Shown in pieces: positions 24,590 through 35,460 of a stretch of 64,000 nucleotides of DNA (its first letter is position 1; each line of letters opens with the position of its first letter). The notes under the pieces were generated by a model. The model saw only the letters and a program-made list of their open reading frames with translations. It was not told where the DNA came from and ran no database searches. Position numbers and translations under genes: made by a program. This stretch comes from Chaunax sp. Z400 (lineage: Eukaryota > Chordata > Actinopteri > Lophiiformes > Chaunacidae), in NCBI GenBank assembly GCA_037577475.1, contig CM075192.1, positions 19,105,908 through 19,169,907 of the forward strand, written 5' to 3'.

Positions 24590-27500
24590 TGGGGATTTTT
24601 ATGGAAACCACGACCCCCACACAGTAACAGGCAGGTCCACACAGACACCCAAACACCTGTAGTCTGAAGGCAGCATTTTCATTGTGTGTCCATTTTACAA
24701 GACAGTATCTTCATTTACTCCATACTCAACTAATGCATTTGCCATACCTTACAGCTTCAGGTTGTGAAATGTGATACTATTCTGTTACGCAAGTTATTTT
24801 AATTTCAATTGAATAAGTATTTACTGTATATGATATCTCTTATATATCCTTTCCCCAAATTTTTATCATTGAGGCTTCAGGATTTTGGAAAACAAACGTG
24901 AAGAAAAACATCGGTAAATATTATGTAGATGGATGAAATTTAGATCAACAGTAGAGATACAAAATAACATACCAGGCTTCATTTTCTTAGGTAAAGGCAG
25001 CCAGAATACCGTGTAATTGTATTTGTTTATGCCCAAATAGATTTGCTCTGTCTGCACTACATAGCTTAGATATGGTTGGAGGTTACTCTGTTATTTCATG
25101 TTGTTTTTTTGTTGACTTTTTGTTTCCATAGAGTTGTCACACCCACCAGGAGTTGTCTACTCTGGACCGCTGAAAGATCCAGAAGAGAAACGATACAGTG
25201 ATAAACGGTTCCAAAAATGTCCATTGCAGAGGTCCCAACTCCATGTAACCACACCCAGACCTCGCCAGATATCTGAGTAAATTTGCAAAGACTGCCTTCA
25301 CTTGGCGTCATTACAAATTTTGTTTTGCATTTTAATCCAAGTTTGACTTCTCACTCTTACGTTAAATCCTAGAGTTCAGATGTAATGAGAGTTTGAATTC
25401 ATCGATCACAGTAAATATTCCAATGCATCCTGTGCATTGCTAGTTCAACCTCAACGATCCTATGCCAAATTCTAAATCCGGCAAAGAGCAGAGATATTGG
25501 TGAAATAATGGCACAACTTTCCCAAGACAGTGCCTGATGTACCTGAACATAAAAATTTAAATTGCCTTCATGAGGTACTGATATTCAGGGCCAATGAACA
25601 GCTGAACAGTGGCTACTTTTCTGAGTTACTAAGTGTCCTGCCACTTCAAACAACTGATCATATCTAGAAGAGCACTGCTACTTTACTGCAACTAGCTACT
25701 ATTAGCAGCTGGAAAATTCACAGCACATCTTGAATATGCATCTTAAAAAAAAATCAGTGACAGCAATACCACTGTAATGTCTCTATTGCTGCCTTCTAAT
25801 ACCCGTACTGCCATACTATTTAATTTGCGAGATGATGACTGAATATTTCCAATATATAGTATATAAGATGCAGGGTGTACTACAGAGTCATTCTGATTCT
25901 GAATTCAGTTTTGCATTATGGAAGCCAGCACGCTTTACTGGCTATTCTGACCCTCAGTCCACAGACAGATGGCACCTCATTGGCTGCATTCCAAATCACA
26001 AACTTTGTCCTTTTACTCAAAAATTTCTGCTACGGTTTGTGGTGGATGTATGAGTAAGAGGTTCATAGTTCAAAGTGCATTGTAGTACGTTCCAATTGTA
26101 TGCAACTGTATGTTCTTTGTTAGGACAGCTACATTACGCACTAAAGGTAAAAAGAAAAGCTGTGGTCTGGGGTGTAACTATTTCTCTTTATTGACACCAG
26201 TGCAGTAATATATGATTGGCATTGGTATTATTTGTTAAACATAGCTAGCATAGCTGTTAAAGTTTGTTAGCAGACCTGATACAGGGATGTTTGTTGTTAT
26301 AAATGATCCCGCTCAGACTCGCAGAAAGTAGCCATGGTCCAGCTTTTATTGTAACAGTGCACGTAAGTGTTTGTATGGGCAAGCATTAAAAGCTTGTTAT
26401 GACAAATCTAACACAATTTTTAAAATAGGGCAACTGTAGCCATGGTTGTTAATCTTTTTCCTGTTCCTGAACAAACTGCTGGCCTGTAGCATGCAGCTGG
26501 TCATTATATGTCAGACTATTGGCAGTAAATTAACTTATCCTCCTTGGACAAAATGCAATTTCTTTGCTAATTCTTTACTACATTTAATAATTGTGCTTCA
26601 ACAAACAAGTTTTAACAGCTGACATGAAATTGACAGTTATGATAACAAAGTGCACCTTAAATTTTAACTACAGATTATTTTTGTTTCGTGACTGAATCAG
26701 TGTCCTCGCGCACAATCAGATTTTGGAAAAAGTCTCCAATTAAATACCTGAACATTCAAACCAGTATGAGATGTGGAGAGAATGCCAGTAGTGACATTTC
26801 AGTGTTTATATAAAGCTGGCATTGTCTCAGAGGAAGGAGAATGTTTGCTGTGTAGAACCAACCAACCAGTCAAAGCATTGACCAGCCACATACACTCTTG
26901 TGTTTTGACTGTATTTAAATGGTGCTTTCATGCAAGATCCAGCCCAGCCTACGCTTTACCCCGAATGTATATGAAAAGATATCTATTGATTGGTCTAGAG
27001 CTATATTTTATACTAGAATGTTAAATGTTATATACTCTATAGATCTAGAATAGTATGTTTGTGCAATCCTTCACAGTATATGCAACGGTTTGAAATATGT
27101 AATAAAAAACAAATGCGTATCATTTCTCCAACCTTTTTGTTTTTTTAAAGTGAGAATCCACCTTAAGGCAGATGCTGTTCTGTAATGTTGAAAGGTTTAA
27201 TATTGTTCATGAATTTATTTCCTCCAAGACTAGAGACAACTGTATTCACCAGTATATTTTCAGTTTAAAAATCGTGTCTCAATGAAAGTAACCTTGATTT
27301 AAACAAACAAAGTCAGTCTTTTGAGTTTTCTTTCCATTCATAGTTGGTGGGACAAATGTGGATGACCCTACACGCCGAGCAATCATGTTTGTCACAGTTT
27401 TCAGACTTTTTGGGGGAATTTACATAAAAATGTACAGGATTTCATGTTCCTAAATTGAACAATCTGCAAAATCACACATTAAAACAAATGTTTTTTTGGT

Positions 27501-28170
27501 GGATTCTCCCTTTTTGTGCAGTATGTACTGTTTTAGTACAGAAGCACAGACAAACCAAAGGAAAATTTGTGCCCAAACTCATGTTTCTGGATGTAAATGT
27601 TTTATTGAAAAAAAATATATATATGTATACATTTATATATTTCTTAGTCAGGTCAGATATCTTCTTCAAGCTGTTATAGTCAACAGGCCCACGTGGTCTA
27701 CTGTAATCATGGGATTTTACATAGAGAAGTACAATACTGAAAGGATACTGAATTTGGCCTTCTGTAGTGAGACAGTATCCCACAGGTCGGGTCTGTTGTA
27801 GAGAAATATATTTGAAAAATTGGAATTTAAGTTTAATATGCACTGATTTGTCATGCAATCCCTTATTAAGTGCCTTTTTATAATGTTCCCTGTCTGTTTG
27901 TGTGTCAGGTAACCTCAGGGGAAGTAGCAGTGAAATGGGTTTTTTTATTGTCTCGTCAATAATTAACCTGAATCTGTTTCCCTTCAATCACTATCAGATG
28001 GCTTTTGCTTTTATCTGAAGCCTTTGTATAGTCAGCCAGCCAGTCATTGTTTGAATATGGTCTCTCCTCACATCTTTCTCTTGCTCTCTTTATATTGAGT
28101 TCATTTTCATTCATGTGTCATCTGTTGGTTTTATTGCAGCTTCATGTACAAAATAGAGAGCAGGAATAAA
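24590..28170 (+). other. irf2bp1: Probable long 3' UTR of the irf2bp gene with candidate polyA signals
   Basis: About 3.6 kb of AT-rich noncoding sequence follows the stop. Candidate signals are ATTAAA at 26385-26390, AATAAA at 27101-27106 and AATAAA at 28165-28170. The last is followed by GT-rich sequence (ACTTGTTTTTGTGTTTC) and looks best. IRF2BP-family mRNAs are known for long 3' UTRs, but the extent here is inferred, and unrelated intergenic DNA could begin at any of the earlier signals. Confidence 0.35.
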
Positions 28171-28199
28171 CGGGATGGAAACTTGTACTTGTTTTTGTG

Positions 28200-29440
28200 T
28201 TTCTCGAGTTTTACCATTGCGAGTTGATTATTTTAAATACCTTAATGAGGAAAACTTCAATAATATATATAAAAAATGATCAACTTCTTCAACAAATGTG
28301 TCTAATAAAAACCCTTTTGTTACAATGTAAACATTTTAATAACTTTTTGATTTGAGGCATTTTACTGAATATTCTACAAACTTCCAGACCATCTCTAAGT
28401 GTTGACTAATTAATGTTAGCCAACTACAATAATCTTATACTGACGGTAGGTTGTGATGTTTAAACAATGCTCAGTCAGTCCTAATGGACCCAAAGTGTGC
28501 TAAGAAAATATCCCATACTAATTCTGACCCTGCCTTCAGAATGTCATATCAGAAATCAAGATTCATCAGGCCAGGCAACATTATTCAAATCTTCTATTGC
28601 CCAACTGTGATGAGACCATTCCAACTGTAGCCTGAAGATTACGTGTTCATAGATCATCATCTTATACCTCTGCTGTAATTAGCATTTAATTCAGTTCCCA
28701 ACTTAAGACTTAATATACAATTACAATTTACTTTAACAGTTCTTTCCATATACAATTTAAATGTATAAACTGTTTTGTTGAAGGAGCTTTTTTGAGGTAC
28801 AGCTGTGAAACAAAATTATTTAAGGCATAGTAACTTATCACAAACATATGTTAAGTGATTTATACAACTGACTCTAATGAAAAAAGAGGTACATTTATCA
28901 TCCAGGTAAATCCAACCTGGATTAAAAGAAATGAAATACACAGGCACCACATGTTAGTCCTGCAATGCAATATCCACCCTTCATTTAGTCACCTCCATGA
29001 GGGGGGAGGAGCAGCTGGTGTCTGTTGAAGGATTTCCATTTGCTTCAAGATTTTTTTTTCTTTTCTTTTCTTTTCTTTTTTTGAAAAGTCAGTACTGGTT
29101 TTGACTTTGAAGAAACAAACCTTTTATAAGAACTATTTTGTGCCAGTCCTTTCTGTTTTCTAGTGGCCACAAGATGGCGCACATAACCTCATCCTCTGAT
29201 AGATCAGAGGCTGCTGAGATGATATTTTTATTTTATTGTATTTTATTTTATTTTTAGTTTATTTTAATACATCTAAACAGAATGAACGAATAGATCTTAG
29301 ACACACGTACTCCTCATTTTTGTATCAGATCCGGCTGATGAACCTGCAGCTTTATACTATTGTGCTTCTTTTTTTTTTATCACGAAGAGGGAGGGAAGAA
29401 GAGGGGGCGTTTCATTATTCCTCCCCACTGTCGTCCTCCT
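28200..29440. other. Intergenic AT-rich DNA, no gene seen
   Basis: No coding pattern or RNA gene is recognised. It contains a TTTTC-type pyrimidine tract at about 29048-29082 and a TTTTA-rich tract at about 29225-29265. Confidence 0.5.
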
Positions 29441-30330
29441 GGTAGGCCGATCTGTCGTTTCCTCTATAGTGTCAGCTCATTACTGCTATTGTAAAACCAA
29501 TTATAGAGGTGTTAATGGGCGATAGAAGGCCCATTGGAATGAAAAACGACCCAAGAAGAGGATATGCTTAAAATTGAGTTGGGGGAAAAGTTGTCCGTTA
29601 AAGGAGCATTACACCAATCAGATGCCTGTTAAGAAGCAGACTTGAAGCTTTATGCGTCATGGCCAAAATACAGAGGTCGTCCATCAGCAAGTGTGTGAAG
29701 ACCACATTAAAGAAGCATCCAACTCACTTTTTATCACCAGGGCATGAAACGATGCATCTCTTTATTCAATTTATTAACCAACTGAGTGGAAATAGACCTA
29801 AGTGCATAAGTGAGCACAAAGATAACCCACTGCTGAAAAATTCACTAATTTTCATCCAGAGCTGTCAGATTTTGGGGTTTTCTTTTTTCCAGAGGAAAAA
29901 GGATATAGGATATAGGATATCGATTTTCTATCGGTGCTTGAAAGAAACAAAATTATAGCTAAAATACCAAAAGTTACAAATGGAACAAATAATATCCGAC
30001 AAATGAATCACCATCTAAATCAATCTATCCTCCAGTCCATTTATCCTCTTATTTATTTGTAGATGTTAAACTTTCTGATTAACGTTTGTTTGGCTTTTGG
30101 ATAAAGAACCAGAAGCCAAACCTTTATTATTAGTATGCTCGCCGACCAGATGAAACAAAAACATCTCTTTCAGGCTTAATTACCTCTATCATTACAGACT
30201 GTGAGGTGTTAGCTAATTCCACGTGTTAATCGATTTGACAGCGTTTTGCAAAGAGGCGATAATCGCTGAGTCTTTACAGGTGATGGCCTGCGGGGAGTCT
30301 GATTGACAATGTAGGCCTCTAAACAGCTGC
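29440..30330. promoter_or_regulatory. Candidate foxa3 upstream enhancer region
   Basis: This is high-complexity, non-repetitive sequence about 1.9-2.8 kb upstream of the foxa3 start. It is rich in homeodomain/HNF-like words such as CCAATTATAG (about 29498) and GTTAATCGATTTGACAG (about 30225-30242), the latter combining a GTTAAT half-site with ATCGAT. I see no coding frame. The enhancer role is inferred from texture and position only. Confidence 0.3.
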
Positions 30331-30499
30331 GACTGAAATATTACAATGAGAAATATGAAGACTAGCTGATAATTTGGTGGCAAATATTATGATGTAGTAT
30401 TTGTATTTTCATGTAGTTGATTATGGAAAAATAACCTGAGGTTTTCGTGAAGCCAACACAGAGATCATGTCCTAAGAAGTGTCCCCCAAAACAGAAATA

Positions 30500-30860
30500 T
30501 GAATCATGTTCGGTGCATGTGTGCGCCGATCGACCTCCCTGTTATTTCTTATTTCCTCGGGATCTTTTTTCACAGTCTAATCCCGTGGACCTCCCGCCTG
30601 CGCATCAATTACATCTCCATTGACTGGCCATTAGGCAAAGGCATTGACATTCACGGGCCTCTGTCTGCACTGAGGCCAATGTGTATTCCACAACACTGGA
30701 GTACGGCCTTCTGCATTACATCAGGATTACATTATGTTTTGTATTTTTCTGGGGCGTCGGGTCCCGAATGCCTCTTTGGAAGAAAAGGTTTCCGACATGT
30801 TCTCAGGGAGGTAGGTCTCTCTCATCCAACTGAGCCAAACTTAAGCGCAGTGAGCCAAAA
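30500..30860. promoter_or_regulatory. Candidate conserved noncoding element upstream of foxa3
   Basis: A GC-balanced block in AT-rich surroundings has no simple repeats or transposon signature. An open frame of 126 codons crosses it (30499-30879), but the translation resembles no family I know, is not flanked by clear splice sites and lacks coding-like composition. A regulatory element is likelier than an exon. Confidence 0.27.
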
Positions 30861-31649
30861 GGAACCCAGAAAAATCTAGACTTTGAATACAAATATTTTT
30901 AATAATATCGTAGTAGCATATATTACGCACCGAACTTTCATTTACGCACAAGGTTTTAATATTGATATTATTTTACCTGATGTAGGCTATCTGCAGCATT
31001 GGCCGACTGCATTTGGAAAACATCGTTTTAGTCAGTGTGGTGGTGTGGCTGGGAACTTTGGGGTAGGATTTGTTGTTCTGCATTGTTTCTAATTAGGAAC
31101 TCTGATGTTCTGATAATCTTCTTTTCATAGTCAAATGTTTTCACAATAGTCGTGATATTGAGTTCATGACTGTCAGGAAAATATTTGACTAAACAAAACT
31201 CAGAATCTGAAATAAGTGTAGCAGTTACTGCAATTAAGCCTACAGAGAATGTGTCAAAAAATAAAAGGTTATAGCCCCAGAGAAGTGATAGCCAAGGGAA
31301 TTAACGACTTTCACGCCCCTCACCACACAGACCCGTCACAAAACTGCTATCTCACCCTAGTAAATGTACAATAACCAGCTGTTTTAGCTAAATAACATAT
31401 ACATTCTGTTCATCACGCAGTAAAGTTTTTCAAACAATTTAATTTCATAAAACTTCAGAAAAACAGATATTAGTTAATAAAGTCAAATTGAACACTTGTT
31501 TTGGGTTGAAAGGATTGTAACTCTCTACTTATGGAACAAAAACATTTTTCATGACCTGTTCGATCATTACCTTTTGACTATGTCATCATCTTAAAATTAT
31601 GAACTACTATATTTTTAAACAATCCACTGATCTCTGTCACTGAAGTATA

Positions 31650-32194
31650 GGTGGCAGTCATCCGTCCGGGTGGCCCCGCTATAGCCGCCGGGCCAATATA
31701 CAGCACGCCAGGGGGCCACATCGGCCTTTTTGCGGGCCCCTTCCTGGATCCTAAAGTGATATTCAAATGTCAGGAGCGGGGCGGGACCCACCGGTGCGTT
31801 ATAAGAAGACTACCTCCAGGTTTCTATATACTTGCGCGCTGCACCTCCGCCCGTCACACAGTCCTGGACCAAAAAGGAAAAAAACAAAACAAAACAAAAA
31901 AAACAGGGGCTTGAAGAAGAAGTCAACATCTGCTGAGCCAAAACAAGATTAAGGTTGTGATACAATGGATGACTGACAAATAAGAAACATTGACTTTACT
32001 ATTCTCAGGAGCGCAGCGTCATTTTTCTCACACATTTGTGACTTTAGATATTTCAACCTTTCTTGGCAAAATAGCGGCAACTTTGGATTTTCCCGAAAAC
32101 TTCGAGCATTGCGAAGGATTTTATATTTGTGTTTGATATTTTAAGGCACCCCAGTCATAGATAAACCCTCCTCCTCCAAAGACTTGTGTTGGGG
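31650..32194 (+). promoter_or_regulatory. foxa3: foxa3 promoter and 5' UTR region
   Basis: A GC-rich block at 31655-31860 lies just upstream of the first coding exon. It contains two TATA-like sequences, TTATAAG at 31799-31805 and TATATA at 31825-31830, followed by a GC-rich stretch (about 31831-31860). That layout would give a 5' UTR of roughly 330-370 nt. An A-rich tract lies at 31875-31905. Which TATA-like site is used cannot be told from sequence. Confidence 0.4.
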
Positions 32195-34923
32195 ATGTTG
32201 AGCTCTGTGAAGATGGAAGCCCATGATCTACCAGAGTGGAATACTTTCTACAGCGAGGCCAGTGAGGTAAAGACACGATCACACGTCAAAATAATACGTT
32301 TATCACACATTTCCTCGTGTTGTAATCAGCGGGATAAGTCTCGGGTTTTCAATGGAAGTAAAAATTAATTGACAAAATGTTATTTGCGCACACTTTTAAC
32401 GGGAGTCAAATAACAGCTGTGATCCTAAGATGCGTTTTAAAATGGTATTCTAAATAATTAACATAAATATCTTAAGCTTTCACGGAAATATTATGGGAGG
32501 AGGCCTACCATGACAATCACAATTTTAAGCATGATAGATTATTTGAGTAAGAATGCGCTTTTTTACATGAATAGAAGAAATACCACCAGAGAGAAATGTT
32601 TAAAATCCACCTAAAAAAATAATTAATATTTTCTTCTTCCGTAAAAACTGAACGTTACACACGTTATTGAAAAACAAAAAAAGAAAAAAAAAGCTACTAA
32701 AGCAGCAGCTCGGCCTACTTTCACAAACTACTAAATTATTACTTGCATTTTAAACATTTTATTAAAGACATTAATCCTAAAAGTTCCGGTTCTAACTTTA
32801 TAAAGTTGAAGTTAGCCTGTGTGTTCCTCAGTAGACTTGCCTCCTTTATAACCCCACTGCCGCTGAAGTGTTGCAGCGATTCAGGTGTAAATGTAACAGG
32901 ATTTTTTTTTCCTCACTAATTCAATTAGGGTTAATTTCATCAGCAGGTCAGTTCTCACCTCGACCCGACCTGATGAAATTACCAAGAAGAAAGAGTCTGA
33001 TAATATTTAACCACCGATCGAAAGAGCCGACAGACCTTCAAACCGTCGCGGATTCTGTTATTTCGCTCCTTTAAAACTTTTGCTTCGTGTGAAAAGCTTT
33101 TCCAGGTTTCTCAATTATTATTTGTGGAGTGAAACAATAAATCAGGTTACTCGTCTTCATCATTCATTCTTGTCTTCATCAAACACAAGAAGAAAGAATC
33201 CAGTTTCTCAATTTGATCTTAAAAAAAGGTGAAGATGTGGTTGACTTTTTTCCACGGAAGCAGTGGAGGAGGCCGTCTGAGCTGAGAGGCACCGTGACGC
33301 GCTTTTACGCATTTTCAGGTTAACATCGCTGTGTGAAATCCATGTCCTCTCTTCGCGCACTGAGAGCTTCATTGTGCATTGATAAGGAGTCACGTTTTAA
33401 ATGGAGAGTCAAACCTCTTTACTCTATCTAAACGTACATTTTACTGAAATGAGCGAAATTCATTTCACTTAAAACTGCTTATGCATATTAGAAATTTAAG
33501 GTCAAGATTCATGAATTATTTTCTTTTATTTACACCGTTGCATGTATGCAGTGTTTCCTTGTGAATGACCAGATGCTGCTGTGTTCCTCTGCAGATGTAT
33601 TCCTCTCCCAGTACCATGAACTCTGGTCTGGGCTCCATGGGCTCCATGGGCGCCATCAACTACATCAACTTGAATCCAGCCACCGCCTCCCCTGCAGGCA
33701 TGAACATGGCGTACACAAGTTCAAGCCTCAGTGGTTCCCCACTGACCTCCATGGGCTCTGGGCCCAGCCATATGTCCCTCTCTCCGGTGGCATCGTCCCT
33801 CGGCTCGGGCCCTTTAACCCAGCTTGGCCCCGCTGCGCCGGGCTCCCTTGGCTCCTTGCCCCACTACCAGAACATGGGCCAGTCCATGAGTCAACTGGGG
33901 TACCCCACCAGTGCTACCCTGAGCCGGGCTGGGCCCAAGGAGATTCCGCCGAAGCCTTACCGACGCTCCCTGACCCACGCCAAACCACCATACTCCTACA
34001 TCTCCCTCATCACAATGGCAATCCAGCAGAGCGGAAGCAAGATGCTAACTCTGAATGAGATCTACCAGTGGATCATGGACCTGTTCCCCTACTACCGCGA
34101 GAACCAGCAGCGCTGGCAGAACTCCATCCGCCACTCGCTGTCCTTCAACGACTGCTTTGTGAAGGTGGCTCGCTCGCCTGACAAGCCGGGCAAAGGCTCT
34201 TACTGGACTCTGCATCCACAGTCAGGCAACATGTTTGAGAACGGCTGCTACCTGCGCCGCCAGAAACGCTTCAAGATAGAGGACAAAATGGCAAAGAAAG
34301 GCAAAAGCCAGGAGGGCTCAGGGAAAGGAAGCCACAGTAGAGATCATCTGGGAGAGGATCACAGCCCAACAGGAGGATCAGAGGGAGCTGACTCTGCCCA
34401 CTCAGACAACTCCCACCCGGGCTCCTCAGACGACCAGCCGCATCCCCGAAACCCCATGGTTCCACTGGACTGCCCTCCGCTGTCCTCCTCACACCTCCAC
34501 AGTCCACCTGTCTCCCTTCCCCCCTCCTCATCAACCTCTTCCTCAGTCCCTCCATCCTCCTTGTCCCTCTCAGCCACCTCCTCCTCCTCCTCCAACCCGC
34601 TCCTCCACTCCCAGTCTTTAGTGGGGACCCCACATCTCCTGCCCAGCACCATGCAGCACCACATGGACCTACAGAGTGATGCTCTGAAGTCCCTGGACCC
34701 CCATTATAACTTCAACCATCCATTCTCCATCACCAACCTCATGTCCAACGAGCAGAAGATGGACCTCAAGTCCTACCAGGACCAGGTGATGGCCTACAAC
34801 AGCTACACCGGCGGCTCTCCTGTAGGAGCCAAGCAGATCTACGACAGTCCTGGGCCAGCCAGCATGGACTCAGGTGCTTACTACCAAACTCTATATAGCC
34901 GCTCAGTGCTCAATGCCTCCTAA
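32195..34923 (+). CDS. foxa3: Forkhead box protein A3 (HNF-3 gamma), two coding exons
   Basis: Exon 1 is 32195-32266 (24 codons, phase 0, donor GTAAAG). Exon 2 is 33595-34923 (acceptor CCTCTGCAG, stop TAA). The product is 466 aa. The N-terminus MLSSVKMEAHDLPEW matches human FOXA3 MLGSVKMEAHDLAEW and identifies the paralogue. The forkhead winged-helix domain is at about 152-251, from HAKPPYSYISLITMAIQQ through recognition helix NSIRHSLSFNDCFVKV to GCYLRRQKRFK. The FoxA transactivation motifs are present: YNFNHPFSITNLMS at about 395-408 and YYQTLYSRSVLNAS at the extreme C-terminus. Between them lies a Ser/Pro/His-rich linker with serine runs (about 320-360). FoxA proteins are nuclear pioneer factors for gut endoderm and liver genes. 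The protein is longer than human FOXA3 (350 aa), mainly in the N-terminal Gly/Ser/Met-rich segment and the Ser-rich linker. No frameshift or missing key residue is seen. Confidence 0.97.
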
Positions 34924-35460
34924 TATGGACAGACATATAACATACATGCACACATACTCTAACTCACAAATACACACGTGCACACAAATCGGTCTGTAGA
35001 GGTGAGCCAAGATGGAGGCCTCTTTTCTTTTTCTAAAATGGACACCAAAGCTCTCTTGATCTCTCTCGTTCTTTCCTTCTTTCTTTCTTTCTCTCTCGAT
35101 CTCTCCCTCTCTGGCTCACATCCAGTGGCCTTGGAAGAGACTGACATCTAAAATGGCTGCCAATGCTTGAGGGGCTAAAGAACTTTCTTTTTTTTTTCTT
35201 TTACAAATTCTGACGAACATGGAGACTGGTTGGTTACATGGAGGGTAGAAAAGTGAAGCTGGATGATTAGAAGTCTTAACTGATGAAGAAGACGTTTGAC
35301 TTGTCTGTGTGTAAGTCAATACAGAAGTCAGATCCTGTCGCAGGAGAACTGCGCATGATGAAATTGGCTGTGTACAAAATGTAAATAGAGGTAATGTGGG
35401 GGGAAAAGGAAAATTGCATTTATTTATGAAGGGAATAAATTTTAATATATCTTGTATAGC
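34924..35460 (+). other. foxa3: foxa3 3' UTR with polyadenylation signal
   Basis: Noncoding sequence follows the foxa3 stop, including a TTTC-rich pyrimidine tract at about 35065-35110. AATAAA at 35434-35439 is the first canonical signal and gives a 3' UTR of about 0.5 kb. Further A-rich sequence to about 35830 means a longer alternative transcript is possible. Confidence 0.55.

Noticed and set aside
27472..27987. 171-codon minus-strand frame
   Set aside because: AT-rich composition, many rare residues and no family match; it lies in the likely irf2bp 3' UTR.
33546..34058. 170-codon frame overlapping foxa3 exon 2 in another frame
   Set aside because: It shadows the forkhead coding exon; the foxa3 frame has the conserved domain.
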